Positions 27,852 to 38,529 of a DNA stretch of 64,000 bases are shown here, piece after piece. The DNA is from Clostridia bacterium (GTDB taxonomy: Bacteria > Bacillota > Clostridia > Oscillospirales > CAG-272). A program made the translations under genes and the position numbers. Positions within the stretch are counted from its first letter, which is position 1, and each line of letters opens with the position of its first letter. Location: NCBI GenBank assembly GCA_017536475.1, contig JAFXHH010000004.1, forward strand, positions 31,451-95,450, written 5' to 3'. The notes below the pieces were generated by a model. That model ran no database searches, was not told the origin of the DNA, and saw only the letters and a program-made list of their open reading frames with translations.

Positions 27852-28799
27852 ATGTCTAACAAAACGGCACAAAAAAAGGCTGTTTCACGTAAAGACATGA
27901 CGATGAGACAGTGGATATGGAAGGAAATGAAGCGCAACTGGGTCGCTTACGTGATGGTTGCCCCTTACATGATCATTTTCACCCTATTCACTATCTTGCC
28001 CGTCTTGCTTTCGGTAGTTATCAGCTTTACAGATTTTAACATGCTGGAAATGCCCAATATCGTTTTCTTTGATAACTATATCAATCTGTTCTTCGATGAC
28101 GACATCTTCCTTACGGCATGTACCAATACTCTCATTTTTGCGGGTATCGTCGGTCCTGCCTCCTACCTGCTTTCGTTCCTCGTTGCTTGGTTTATCAACG
28201 AGATCCCCCCGAAGATCCGTGCGGTCGTAACTCTCGTATTCTACGCACCCTCTATCTCGGGTCAGGTATTTATGGTATGGCAGACACTCTTTGCTTCCGA
28301 CTCTTACGGTTGGGTAAACGCAATATTGCTTAAGTACAGTTTAATTCCTACGGAGATCCCGTTCTTCCAGGATGCTGCTTACGTTATGCCCTTGTGTATC
28401 GTCGTAGCTCTGTGGACCTCTCTTGGTACTGCGTTCCTTTCGTTTATCGCAGGATTGCAGGGCGTTGACCGTTCTCTTTACGAGGCTGGCGCGGTCGACG
28501 GAGTCAGAAACAGATGGCAGGAGCTTTACTACATCACGCTCCCCTCTATGAAGCCTCAGCTTATGTTCGGTGCAGTCATGGCTATCACCGGTGCGTTCGG
28601 TTTTGGATCGATAGTTACCGCGCTCTGCGGATTCCCCTCGGTCGAGTACTCCGCGCACACCATCATGCACCATCTTGAAGACTACGGTAACATCAGATAT
28701 GAGATCGGTTATTCCTCGGCAATCGCGGTCGTTCTGTTCGCGATAATGATCGGTGCGAACGGCTTGGTCAAGAAGATCATTTCGAAGGTAGGTACGTAA
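27852..28799 (+). CDS. Sugar ABC transporter permease (MalF type)
   Basis: A 315-residue inner-membrane permease with six hydrophobic segments. The EAA loop that docks the ATPase is YEAGAVDGVRNRWQELYYIT near residue 208. The N-terminal basic segment and TILPVLLSVVISFTDFN are typical of MalF/UgpA-like permeases. It pairs with the next gene, whose start lies 1 nt after its stop. No ATPase gene is in the operon, so a shared MsmK-like ATPase elsewhere is expected. Confidence 0.93.
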   Translation: MSNKTAQKKAVSRKDMTMRQWIWKEMKRNWVAYVMVAPYMIIFTLFTILPVLLSVVISFTDFNMLEMPNIVFFDNYINLFFDDDIFLTACTNTLIFAGIVGPASYLLSFLVAWFINEIPPKIRAVVTLVFYAPSISGQVFMVWQTLFASDSYGWVNAILLKYSLIPTEIPFFQDAAYVMPLCIVVALWTSLGTAFLSFIAGLQGVDRSLYEAGAVDGVRNRWQELYYITLPSMKPQLMFGAVMAITGAFGFGSIVTALCGFPSVEYSAHTIMHHLEDYGNIRYEIGYSSAIAVVLFAIMIGANGLVKKIISKVGT

Positions 28800-28800
28800 T

Positions 28801-29673
28801 ATGGCAAAATTAAGAACAAGAAATCATAAAGTCGTACTTGCCCGTTCTGCAGGTGGCGACGCCGGTATTACCTTTTTGCTGGTCATCCTCGGCGTATTCA
28901 TGTTCCTGCCTATGGTGTACGCAATAAGCCAGTCCCTCAAGCCGCTTGACGAGCTGTGGATGTATCCTCCCCGATTCCTCGTTCAGAAGATCACGGGATA
29001 TAACTACAAATCGCTCTTCATGCTGATGGGTACTAACTGGGTTCCTTTCTCCAGATACATATTCAATACGGTGCTCACCTCGGTCGGCGGTACATTCGGA
29101 CATCTGTTTATCGCTTCCTTGGCGGCTTACACGATGGCGAAGATCAAATTCCCCGGTGGACAGCTGATGTTCAAGACGGTTCAGACCTCGCTTATGTTTA
29201 ACGCAACGGTTACGGCGATCACCTCCTTTATCCTGCTTTCCGCTTTCGGTTGGCTCGATACTTACTGGGCTATCATCGTTCCCGCTTGGGGCTCGACTCT
29301 CGGTCTTTACCTTATGAAGCAGTTTATGGATACCAACGTTCCCGACACAGTCCTTGAGTCCGCGCGTCTTGACGGCGCAAGTGAGCTTAAGACCTATTGG
29401 GTCATTGCGATGCCCATGGTTAAGCCTGCGTGGCTGACGCTTATCGTTTATTCCTTCCAGGCTCTCTGGAATCAGGGCGCTTCGACCTACATTCACTCCG
29501 AGGAGCTCAAATCTCTTAACTACGCTATCGGTCAGATCACTGCCGGAGGTATCAAGCGTGCGGGAGCTGCGGCTGCGGCTCAGGTCGTTATGATGCTCGT
29601 GCCGATACTCGTATTCGTGTTCTCGCAGTCCAATATCGTTGAAACGATGGGATCCAGCGGAATGAAAGACTAA
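28801..29673 (+). CDS. Sugar ABC transporter permease (MalG type)
   Basis: A 290-residue permease with six hydrophobic segments. The EAA loop is LESARLDGASELKTYWVIAM near residue 183. The short cytoplasmic N terminus and MVYAISQSLKPLDELW are typical of MalG/UgpE-like subunits. It is the second half of the first permease pair and is translationally coupled to the gene before. Confidence 0.93.
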   Translation: MAKLRTRNHKVVLARSAGGDAGITFLLVILGVFMFLPMVYAISQSLKPLDELWMYPPRFLVQKITGYNYKSLFMLMGTNWVPFSRYIFNTVLTSVGGTFGHLFIASLAAYTMAKIKFPGGQLMFKTVQTSLMFNATVTAITSFILLSAFGWLDTYWAIIVPAWGSTLGLYLMKQFMDTNVPDTVLESARLDGASELKTYWVIAMPMVKPAWLTLIVYSFQALWNQGASTYIHSEELKSLNYAIGQITAGGIKRAGAAAAAQVVMMLVPILVFVFSQSNIVETMGSSGMKD

Positions 29674-29690
29674 AACAGGAGGTTATAACA

Positions 29691-31844
29691 ATGAAAAATA
29701 CAGCAAGAATTCTTTGCGCGATATTTGCTATCGTTATGATCGTGTCCTGTTTTGCAATCGGTGCTTCGGCAAGCGCCGCTTATCAGACCTACACTTATTC
29801 GATAGACGGTTACGCGCTCTATTCTCCTGACGCTTACGTCGCAAGCGAGGTCATAGACTCCGCTTATATGGGGCTCGACGTTGCTATCTCCAGCCCTAAC
29901 GACTTGTTTGCTGATGACAAGGGAAACATTTATATCGCTGATACCGATAATAACAGGATCGTTTGCCTTGACCGTTATTACAAGCTCAAGTTCACTATCA
30001 GCACGTTCGTTAACGGACAGGGTGTTACCGACGCTCTTCTCGCTCCTCAGGGTCTTTACGTTACTGACGACAAGATCTGGGTCTGTGATACGGGTAAGAG
30101 CAGAATCGTAGTTTTCGACATCGACGGTAACTTCGATCGCGTTATCTACGCGCCCAGCTCCGCACTCTTTACAGATTCTTCTCTCGCGTTTACCCCCGTC
30201 GCTATGGCGGTCGACCAGTATAACAGACTCTTCATCGTATCCTCGTCTACCACCGACGGTATCATCGTTATGACCGAGGAAGGTGAGTTCACCGGATATA
30301 TCGGCGCGCAGGCAGTTTCTCTTGGTCTTTGGGAAATCATCTGGAGAAGATTCAGAACCGAAGAACAGAAATCCGTTTCGGTTGAATACGTTTCCGTAAT
30401 TTACGAAAATATAACCATTGACGATGACGGATTTATTTACATAGTCACTCCTTATATTGAAGAAGATCAGGTCGTGAATGCTATTCAAAACCATGATAAA
30501 GCCGGAACTTATCTTCCTGTTAAGATGCTCAACTCGAAGGGCGATGAGATCATGAAGCGTAACGGCTTCTGGCCGCCTGCGGGTGAAGTTGATTACAGTA
30601 TCAAGACCACCGACGATATCACGGGTGTCTCGTCTCTCGTTGACGTTGCTATCGGTGATGAGGGAACTTGGTCGGTTATCGACTCCAAGAGACAGAGAAC
30701 CTACACCTACGATAGCAACGGTAATCTGCTGTTTGCGTTTGGAGAAACTACTACTATCACGGGTAGCGTTCTCGGAGCTGTCACACAGATAGAGGCTATC
30801 ACCTATCAGGGTGACAAGATGCTCATTCTCGACAAGAGCACGGCTTCCTTTACCGTGTTCCGCAGAACCGAGTACGGAGATCTGCTCGTCGATGCTATCG
30901 CGGCTGAAAACGCTCAGGACTTCGACCTTGCGATCAATATGTGGACCGAGGTCCTTAAGCAGAACTCTAACTTTGACGCGGCGTACGTCGGTATCGGTCA
31001 GGCTATGTACCGTAACGGAGATTACGAGGGCTCTCTCGAATACTTCGAGGCGGCTTACGATACTGACAACTGGTCAAAATCCTTCGCCGAAATAAGAAAG
31101 GCTTGGATGTCCGATTACTTCCTCGTTCTTATTCTTATCATCGTTGTTCTTGTAGTTGCCTTCATATTAATTAGCAGAAAGATACAGAAGGTCAACCACG
31201 AGACCGCGACGGCGGGCGGAAAGAGGACGTTCGTTCAGGAATTGCTCTACGGCTTCCATCTTATGCTCCATCCCTTCGACGGCTTCTGGGATCTTAAGCA
31301 CGAGCGCAGAGGCTCGGTCCGCGGCGCTATCGTGTACGTTGCCGTCACTATTCTCGCTTTCTACTATCAGGCTATAGGCCAAGGTTATATGCTCAATCCT
31401 ACGGGAGATTATTCGGGCTTGTGGGTACAGGCCATCGGAGTTCTTGTTCCGCTGCTCCTCTTCGTTCTTGCAAACTGGTGCTTGACCACCTTGTTTGAGG
31501 GTGAGGGAAGCTTCAAGGATATTTTCGTGGCTTGCTCGTACAGCTTGCTTCCCGTACCCCTGCTTCTTATCCCCGCGACCATCCTTTCCAACTTCGTTAC
31601 TACCTCGGAGCTTGGTATAGTCACGATGATCTCGACCATTTCGTTTATCTGGCTTGGTATTCTGATCTTCTTCGGAACTCAGGTCACTCACGACTACACG
31701 ATGGGTAAGAACATAATCACGATACTCGGAACTGCCGTCGGTATGGTATTTATTATGTTTATAGTATTGCTGTTCTCGACGCTCATCGGAAAGATGATAA
31801 GCCTTGTTACCAATATCGTTACAGAGCTTCAGTATAGAATGTAA
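29691..31844 (+). CDS. NHL beta-propeller / TPR / YIP1 membrane protein
   Basis: A 717-residue protein. A signal peptide (residues 1-26) is followed by NHL-type repeats (about 55-370; PNDLFADDKGNIYIADTDNN and similar), a TPR-like pair (about 405-455; YVGIGQAMYRNGDYEGSLEY), a hydrophobic anchor (about 470-490) and a C-terminal YIP1 domain with four or five membrane segments (about 520-710; HPFDGFWDLKHERRG at its start). The propeller faces outside and the YIP1 part is membrane-embedded. Comparable proteins sit beside DUF5696 proteins and sugar permeases in Bacillota; the role is unknown but must relate to uptake or sensing of the substrate. Confidence 0.8.
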   Translation: MKNTARILCAIFAIVMIVSCFAIGASASAAYQTYTYSIDGYALYSPDAYVASEVIDSAYMGLDVAISSPNDLFADDKGNIYIADTDNNRIVCLDRYYKLKFTISTFVNGQGVTDALLAPQGLYVTDDKIWVCDTGKSRIVVFDIDGNFDRVIYAPSSALFTDSSLAFTPVAMAVDQYNRLFIVSSSTTDGIIVMTEEGEFTGYIGAQAVSLGLWEIIWRRFRTEEQKSVSVEYVSVIYENITIDDDGFIYIVTPYIEEDQVVNAIQNHDKAGTYLPVKMLNSKGDEIMKRNGFWPPAGEVDYSIKTTDDITGVSSLVDVAIGDEGTWSVIDSKRQRTYTYDSNGNLLFAFGETTTITGSVLGAVTQIEAITYQGDKMLILDKSTASFTVFRRTEYGDLLVDAIAAENAQDFDLAINMWTEVLKQNSNFDAAYVGIGQAMYRNGDYEGSLEYFEAAYDTDNWSKSFAEIRKAWMSDYFLVLILIIVVLVVAFILISRKIQKVNHETATAGGKRTFVQELLYGFHLMLHPFDGFWDLKHERRGSVRGAIVYVAVTILAFYYQAIGQGYMLNPTGDYSGLWVQAIGVLVPLLLFVLANWCLTTLFEGEGSFKDIFVACSYSLLPVPLLLIPATILSNFVTTSELGIVTMISTISFIWLGILIFFGTQVTHDYTMGKNIITILGTAVGMVFIMFIVLLFSTLIGKMISLVTNIVTELQYRM

Positions 31845-31865
31845 TCAAGACAGGAGAGTGATAAA

Positions 31866-34800
31866 ATGAAAAAATTTAATAAAATAATATCGATGCTCCT
31901 GGCTGTGTTCATGCTGATCAGCGCAATTTCGGTGATGTTTACCGTTCAGGTCTTCGCGGACGATAGCGAAGAAACCACTACGGGCTCCGCCGACTCGGAT
32001 AATACCGAAGAAACCACCGCGGGCACGACCGCTGAGGGCGGTGATGCGGTTGTAATACCTGAATCCACCGACTATATCAATCAGCTTTACGCAACTCCCG
32101 ACGAGAAGATCTCAACGATGAGACTTGCCATCGAAAGAAACGGCTATCAGCTCTACGTTGACGACGTCTCCGGTGAGGTAGCATTCGTTAACACTATTAC
32201 CGGCGACAAGCTCTTTACCAATCCCTATGACGTTGGCGCTTCTACCGGTAGTGATTCCACAAAATACGAGATCCTTTCTCAGATCATAGTTGAATTCACC
32301 GATACCACGGGTCAAACGAAGACCTTTACCAGCTACGAGCAGGCTGTTCTCCGTGAACAGATCGCAGTCGAGTATATCAAGAACGGTATCCGTGTTGAGT
32401 ATACTATCGGTCGTGAGCAGGCTAAAACTCTCGTTCCCCGTCTCATTTCCTACGAGAGATTTATGGAAATGATCTGGACTCCTCTTTATGAGGAATTCGG
32501 CGACGAGCTTTACAACATCAATACCATAAGACCTGACGTTGCAAAGGTTCAGAAGTTCCTTACATACTACATTCTTTACGCGAAGGAATCGCTCAAGGAT
32601 ACTTACGGTATGTCTAATGAGGAATATAAGAAGCTCAGCGATGCGCTCGGCGGTATCTACGACGACCTGTACAGCTCCTCCGCTAACACCTATCTTGCGA
32701 TCAGAGAAGACTATAAGATCATAGATTCTATGGAATTTCTCGTCTTCAAGCCTAACGCGAGTGAAGCCGAGATCGCAACCTGTGAGGAGATAATCCTCAT
32801 GTACTGCCCCGAGTATACTTACGAGGAGCTCGAGTACGACCACTCGATCACCGACTACGTATCTCAGGACGAAAATCCCCCCGTATTCAGAATGGCGCTT
32901 GAGTACACCATCGGCGAGGACGGTCTTTCCGTAAGACTTCCCGCAAACGGCGTGCGTTTCAACGAGTCCCTTTACACTCTTGAATCGATCAAGATCCTTC
33001 CTTATATGGGTGCAGGTAACAACGCTTATTCGGGTTACAACTTCTATCCCGACGGATCGGGCGCGCTCTTTGAGTACGACGATATGGATTACAGCGTTAC
33101 CCAGACCGTTACGGGTCAGGTGTACGGCACCGACTACGCTTATCACAAGATAAGCGGTGCTTATCAGGAGACTATCTCCTATCCCGTGTTCGGTATCGTT
33201 GAAAAGACTAAATATCATCACTACTACGTAACCGATCCTGACACGGATGAGATAACTGCCGAGGCTACGCTCGCAGGAATCCTCGTTGACGGTGTCAGAG
33301 CACACGAAAAGGGTGAAACCACGGTATCCACCAAGGGTAAAGAGGCAGCTATTGCCGATAAATATCTTAGTATCGTAAATTATCCCGACGCCGTTGAGGA
33401 GATATACGAGAAGAAGCAAGGCTTCCTTGCTATTATTGAGCAGGGAGACGCTCTTACCTCTCTTACCACCTATCACGCAGGTCCTTTGAGTGCGTACAAC
33501 ACCGTTATGATGTCGGTTACGCCCAGACCTAAGGATTCTTACAACCTTCAGGATTCTATCTCCGTCGGTTCCGACTCCGAGTGGACCGTTGTAAGTGACA
33601 GAAAGTATACCGGATCTTACTCTATCAAGTACGTTCTCCTTTCTGACACCGAGTCTCTCGATAAGGACGTTGCTGAGGACACCTACGATGCTTCTTGGTT
33701 TGGAATGGCGGTAGCTTACCGCGATTACCTCACCGAGCTTGGTGTTATCTCGAAGCTCACCGATGACGAAGTCCTTGACAGTATTCCTCTTTACATCGAG
33801 ACCTTCGGCGCTGTTGAAACCACCGAAAAGATCCTTTCTATTCCCGTTGACGTAATGACCGCGCTCACCTCGTTCGATAATATCGAAACGATGTATGAGG
33901 AGCTGTCTAAGCAGGGAATCAAGAACGTCAACTTCAAGCTTACCGGTTATACCAAGGACGGTATGTTCTACGTTGTTCCTACAAAGGTCAAGTTTGAAAA
34001 GGCTGTTGGCGGTAAGAAGGGCTTCCAGGAGCTCCTCGACTACGCTAACGACGTAAACAAGAACGAAAACAGCAATATGGGAATCTATCCCGACTTCGAT
34101 ATTGCTTACCAGATCGCAGACGATCTCTTTAACGGCTATTCCAAGTTCGATCACGCTGCAAAGACTATCGACGACAGATATGCTGCAAGAAGAGAGTACA
34201 GTGCTACACAGCAGAAGTACGTTAACTACTACGATCTCATTATTTCTCCTGCATACTTCGACGTTATCTATAAGAAGATAACCAAGAATTACGCAGACGA
34301 GTATAAGAACGTTCAGGGTATTTCGGTATCCACGCTCGGTTCTGCGCTCAACTCCGACTTCGACGAGGATGAGCCCTACAACCGCGAGGACTCCAAGGCA
34401 TTTACCGTTGAAGCTTTCGAATATCTCGACAAGACCTACGGTCAGGTCATGACCGATAAGGCTAACGCTTACGTTTGGAAGTATGTTGACCACATGCTCG
34501 GCATGGCGCTCGACTCCTCCCGTTACAGCTTTGCATCCTATTCCGTTCCTTTCATTGGTGTGGTTCTTCACGGTTCCGTAAGCTTCACCGGTGAGGCTCT
34601 GAACATGGAGGGCGACATTCAGTATGCTATTCTGAAGGCTATTGAAAACGGTGCTTCGCCTTACTTCATCCTTTCTTACCAGAACACCCAGACTCTTAAG
34701 GAATACTCCTATCTGAGCAAGTATTATTCGGTAAGATACGATATCTGGAAAGACGATATCGTCAACGTTTACGACACTCTTAACGACGTGCTTGCAGACG

Positions 34801-37523
34801 TTCAGAACAAGTATATTACCAATCACGAGTTCCTTACCGGTATTCGTGTTCCCGACGCTGATGAGCTTGAGGCTGATATCCTGGCAGAGTACCTTGATGC
34901 ACTTATGACTCAGGAAAATATCGTTTCTATTCTTCAGAAGGAAGCGACTCTCATCGCAAGTGAGGCTCGTGAGGCGGGAAGAGAAGCAGAGGCGTATGCC
35001 GCTGAGGCTATCGTTGCGGCTCTTGCTAATTACACGAGTGCTAAGGGATTGATCGACTCCGCAGTAAGTCTTGACGTTACCAACAGCTACTACAATGATA
35101 TCAAGGAAGCTTACGTTGACTATTACGCTGCAGTTGAGGCTCACGGCTCCAAGAGTGATGAGGCTACTTACACCCGCTACGTTGTCGAGGCGATAGTTAA
35201 TTTCCATCGTTCTTACGACGAGGTCAGCGACATTTATGAGGCTATTCAGACGGCGATTGCAACTTACAACGCGGTTCTCGCAGATGAAACCTTTAATACT
35301 ACCTTTATGACAGCTTACAAGAGCTATCTTGAAGGTGCAGTTACGCTTATTCTCACACAGTACTTGAGCGATGAAGAAGCTAAGGCTCTTGCAAGCGGTC
35401 TTGCTACTCATATCTATGACGGTCACCTTAAGGAAGACAAGAACGCTCTCTCCGCTACTCTCACCGCTTATTTCACCGATAAGTTTGATGTTGCTACGCT
35501 CAACAAGATCTGTGTTAGCGTGCTCAACGAAAAGCAGATGAAGTCTGTTATTGAGGACGTTCTCAAAGATGGATACAACGACGAAGAGGTCGATGCACTT
35601 TCTGTTGACGAGCTTAAGGCGCTCTTTATGAGTACCGTTACCTCCAAGGATCAGCTCGGCTCGGCTATCACCCTTTGTGCTAACGACGTGGCAAGCGAGC
35701 TTTACGGAGACATCGCTGAAAACGTATTTGCTACCTACGGTAGAGTTGCTATTTCCGGTGCTCACTCTGAGCTCAACTCGGCACTCGGCAGCTACAATAA
35801 CTACTATTCCAAGTACGTTAAGGCTTTGGATGCTTACAATGAGGCGCTTGAGGCTGACGGTGCAGACGCTGATTCCACCATTAAGGCAAAGGCAGCTCTC
35901 GACAAGGCAGAAGCAAACCTCAAGGAAGTTAAGGCAAACGTTGAGGCGGCTATGGTCAAGGTAGATCTTGCAACCGTTCTTCTTTCCGACAGCGCAGCGG
36001 CATATCTCACCGCAACGGCTGCTTCCGAGGCTCTTGCTCAGGTGGCGAAGTCCGGATTCAACGTTGATTTTGCCGAATATATGGCAATATATGACGAGTA
36101 TAACGCGACCCGCGAATACTACTCTGTATACAAGAATCTTGCAAAGGAAGATCACGCTTCTAACACTTACGGCGACGCAACAAACGAATACGCAGTATGT
36201 GCTAAGAACTGGTTTACCAACGTTAACGCTATGTTCAAGAGCTATGCCGACAAGGCTATTGCCAAGGACAAGGCAGACGCAGAGATCGAAGCTATTGCAG
36301 CAGGAAGCGTAAAGGGTCAGGTCGACAACTATATCGACGCTCTTGCAAAGCTTGGTGCTATCGAGGAGCTTGGATATAAGGACAATGCTCCCGAGTGGAA
36401 TCCTGATATTTACAACACCGTATCTACTCAGGTATCTTCTACCAGAGCAAATGCTATCAAGGCACTTGAAAAGGTTGAGGGCTCTGCCGTTAGAACTCTT
36501 AAAGAACTGCTCAAGACTTCCGAGGAGCATTTCGCAGTTGCTATGAAGGCAATCGATCTGCTCGCAGGAATTGAAAACGTTACCGTTGAATATTCCGCAG
36601 AAAATAACCCCTACGCTGTTTCCAACTACGATGAGATAGACTCCTTGATCGTGCTTCAGGCTATCGACAGAGCTCGCGCAGTTTACGATTATCTCTACGT
36701 AAGCTCTTACGAGGAGATCACCGAGGGTAAACTCAGCGGATACGAGGTCAACGGTCACCCGCTTTATCCCGGAAGAACCGCTTCGGGCGATAGATACTAC
36801 TACTACGGAAACCCCGAGACCGGTTATTCTTACTACACCGTTACCGTTGATGAGGCTACAGGCGAGTATGAGTGCTCGATCTACCACCTCGGTCAGCTCG
36901 TCGGTGGAACTTATAACGGATCTCCCGTTCGTACTTACACAGAAAACAACAAGAAGATCTTCTACTTCATCGCTGAAGACGCAAACGGACATCAGTATTA
37001 TCAGTACGTTGTTGAAAACAGCTACTACGGCTCGGGTGTTTACGAGCTCGCAGAGCCTACCGTTTACGACGGAGTTGAGATCGCAACGCTTGAGGACGGC
37101 ACCAAGATCTACGTTGACGGAGACGTTTACTATTCTGTAAACGCAGACGGCACTTATACCCGTTATGAGTATAAGATGTCTATTTCAGAGCTCTGCAACA
37201 GCATCATTGATGACGTCAAGTCCGCGTTTGACGCTTCCTACGGAGTTACCGCTACTGCGGGAGATACCTCCTTCAAGTCTCAGGTTGAAAACAGAATCGA
37301 CCGCGAGGAAGACACCGATGATGGCGATGATGACGATGATACCGATGAAGAAAGCATTTCCAAGTACATAACCGAGAATATCGTAGCCGTTACTTACGGT
37401 AACGATGACGGCTCGGTTTACAAGACCATTATTCTCAACTACAACGACTACTACGTAAGCGTAGAATACGATGGTATCGAATATACCATTCCCGCTTATG
37501 AGTTCGTTGAGATCACAGACTAA
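31866..37523 (+). CDS. DUF5696-type giant secreted protein
   Basis: An 1885-residue protein. A signal peptide (residues 1-31) precedes a Thr/Glu-rich linker, then a DUF5696-like region (about 70-1000). That region includes an enzyme-like part with YNFYPDGSGALFEYDD, NVNFKLTGYTKDGMF and GIYPDFDIAYQIADD, reminiscent of glycoside-hydrolase barrels. An Ala-rich helical part follows (about 1010-1560), then Tyr-rich beta segments (GDRYYYYGNPETGYSYYTV) and an acidic run (DDGDDDDDTDEES). No cell-wall sorting signal or C-terminal anchor is visible. It sits between two permease pairs. Action on the imported glycan is an inference. Confidence 0.75.
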   Translation: MKKFNKIISMLLAVFMLISAISVMFTVQVFADDSEETTTGSADSDNTEETTAGTTAEGGDAVVIPESTDYINQLYATPDEKISTMRLAIERNGYQLYVDDVSGEVAFVNTITGDKLFTNPYDVGASTGSDSTKYEILSQIIVEFTDTTGQTKTFTSYEQAVLREQIAVEYIKNGIRVEYTIGREQAKTLVPRLISYERFMEMIWTPLYEEFGDELYNINTIRPDVAKVQKFLTYYILYAKESLKDTYGMSNEEYKKLSDALGGIYDDLYSSSANTYLAIREDYKIIDSMEFLVFKPNASEAEIATCEEIILMYCPEYTYEELEYDHSITDYVSQDENPPVFRMALEYTIGEDGLSVRLPANGVRFNESLYTLESIKILPYMGAGNNAYSGYNFYPDGSGALFEYDDMDYSVTQTVTGQVYGTDYAYHKISGAYQETISYPVFGIVEKTKYHHYYVTDPDTDEITAEATLAGILVDGVRAHEKGETTVSTKGKEAAIADKYLSIVNYPDAVEEIYEKKQGFLAIIEQGDALTSLTTYHAGPLSAYNTVMMSVTPRPKDSYNLQDSISVGSDSEWTVVSDRKYTGSYSIKYVLLSDTESLDKDVAEDTYDASWFGMAVAYRDYLTELGVISKLTDDEVLDSIPLYIETFGAVETTEKILSIPVDVMTALTSFDNIETMYEELSKQGIKNVNFKLTGYTKDGMFYVVPTKVKFEKAVGGKKGFQELLDYANDVNKNENSNMGIYPDFDIAYQIADDLFNGYSKFDHAAKTIDDRYAARREYSATQQKYVNYYDLIISPAYFDVIYKKITKNYADEYKNVQGISVSTLGSALNSDFDEDEPYNREDSKAFTVEAFEYLDKTYGQVMTDKANAYVWKYVDHMLGMALDSSRYSFASYSVPFIGVVLHGSVSFTGEALNMEGDIQYAILKAIENGASPYFILSYQNTQTLKEYSYLSKYYSVRYDIWKDDIVNVYDTLNDVLADVQNKYITNHEFLTGIRVPDADELEADILAEYLDALMTQENIVSILQKEATLIASEAREAGREAEAYAAEAIVAALANYTSAKGLIDSAVSLDVTNSYYNDIKEAYVDYYAAVEAHGSKSDEATYTRYVVEAIVNFHRSYDEVSDIYEAIQTAIATYNAVLADETFNTTFMTAYKSYLEGAVTLILTQYLSDEEAKALASGLATHIYDGHLKEDKNALSATLTAYFTDKFDVATLNKICVSVLNEKQMKSVIEDVLKDGYNDEEVDALSVDELKALFMSTVTSKDQLGSAITLCANDVASELYGDIAENVFATYGRVAISGAHSELNSALGSYNNYYSKYVKALDAYNEALEADGADADSTIKAKAALDKAEANLKEVKANVEAAMVKVDLATVLLSDSAAAYLTATAASEALAQVAKSGFNVDFAEYMAIYDEYNATREYYSVYKNLAKEDHASNTYGDATNEYAVCAKNWFTNVNAMFKSYADKAIAKDKADAEIEAIAAGSVKGQVDNYIDALAKLGAIEELGYKDNAPEWNPDIYNTVSTQVSSTRANAIKALEKVEGSAVRTLKELLKTSEEHFAVAMKAIDLLAGIENVTVEYSAENNPYAVSNYDEIDSLIVLQAIDRARAVYDYLYVSSYEEITEGKLSGYEVNGHPLYPGRTASGDRYYYYGNPETGYSYYTVTVDEATGEYECSIYHLGQLVGGTYNGSPVRTYTENNKKIFYFIAEDANGHQYYQYVVENSYYGSGVYELAEPTVYDGVEIATLEDGTKIYVDGDVYYSVNADGTYTRYEYKMSISELCNSIIDDVKSAFDASYGVTATAGDTSFKSQVENRIDREEDTDDGDDDDDTDEESISKYITENIVAVTYGNDDGSVYKTIILNYNDYYVSVEYDGIEYTIPAYEFVEITD

Positions 37524-37538
37524 GAAAGGAGGAAGCTT

Positions 37539-38513
37539 ATGACTAACGAAATTAAGCTCGAAACAAAGGCGAAGGCTCCAAAAAGGAGAAAGATCGCTTC
37601 CCTGGATAAGAGAAAAGCTCGTGTGGGTTGGATATTCGTATTGCCCTTTATTATAGGTTTCATCCTTGTCTACCTTCCCATATTGACCGACTCGATATGG
37701 CTCTCTCTCAATGAAATGACTATCGTTAAGAACGGTGGTTATACTCTTGAGTTCGTTGGATTCAAGAACTACGGCGAGGCGTTGTTTGGAACTTACGGAA
37801 CGACGTACATCCAGACTCTGATCACCGGTATAGGCAGTCTCGTTCTTGAGGTGCCTGCGATCCTGCTCTTCTCACTCTTTATGGCTATCCTTCTGAACCA
37901 GAAGATGGTGGGACGCGCAGCATTCCGTGCGATCTTCTTCCTCCCCGTTGTTCTTGCAACGGGTATCATGGAGACCATCGAGAACCAGAACATTCTCGGT
38001 GCTTACATGGGTGAGACCTCAGGTATAGACGACGGCTCGGGCTCGAGTGCGGCTGACAGTATCGTTTCCGCGATGGATATCGAGACCCTGTTCGCCTCGA
38101 TGAAGGTCGGAACCAAGCTCGTAGGATACGTCGTTGACATCGTTAACCAGATATACGGCATAGTTAACCGTTCGGGCGTTCAGATGCTTATATTCCTTGC
38201 GGGTCTGCAGTCGATCTCGCCTGCGATCTACGAAGCTTGTAAGATCGACGGTGCTACAGGTTGGGAGACCTTCTGGAAGGTAACCTTCCCGATGATTTCC
38301 CCTATGATCCTGGTTAACGCAGTGTATACTATCATCGACTCGTTTACCACTGAATCGAACACCGTTATGTCTTATATCACCTCGATCACTAACAAGGTCG
38401 GTGACGAAGTAAGTACCGCGATGTCGTGGATATACTTCCTTATCGTTATATTGATACTGTTGATAGTCGCGGGAGTTATGTCGATGTTCGTATTCTATCA
38501 GAGAAAGGATTAA
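37539..38513 (+). CDS. Sugar ABC transporter permease (second pair, MalF type)
   Basis: A 324-residue permease with six hydrophobic segments. The EAA loop is YEACKIDGATGWETFWKVTF near residue 230. Compared with the first MalF-type permease it carries an inserted hydrophilic stretch (about residues 150-195; SGIDDGSGSSAADS), probably extracytoplasmic. GGAGG precedes the ATG, 15 nt after the DUF5696 stop. Sequence divergence from the 27852 gene argues against a recent duplication. Confidence 0.92.
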   Translation: MTNEIKLETKAKAPKRRKIASLDKRKARVGWIFVLPFIIGFILVYLPILTDSIWLSLNEMTIVKNGGYTLEFVGFKNYGEALFGTYGTTYIQTLITGIGSLVLEVPAILLFSLFMAILLNQKMVGRAAFRAIFFLPVVLATGIMETIENQNILGAYMGETSGIDDGSGSSAADSIVSAMDIETLFASMKVGTKLVGYVVDIVNQIYGIVNRSGVQMLIFLAGLQSISPAIYEACKIDGATGWETFWKVTFPMISPMILVNAVYTIIDSFTTESNTVMSYITSITNKVGDEVSTAMSWIYFLIVILILLIVAGVMSMFVFYQRKD

Positions 38514-38529
38514 GAAAGGAGGAGCTACA

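Noticed and set aside
32112..36992. A 1626-codon open frame on the minus strand opposite the DUF5696 gene
   Set aside because: It mirrors the codon bias of the plus-strand gene, has no ribosome binding site, signal or recognisable motif, and its translation is rich in Val/Ser/Cys as shadow frames are. The same applies to the long minus frames opposite 24495-26921, 45223-46677 and 62473-63924.
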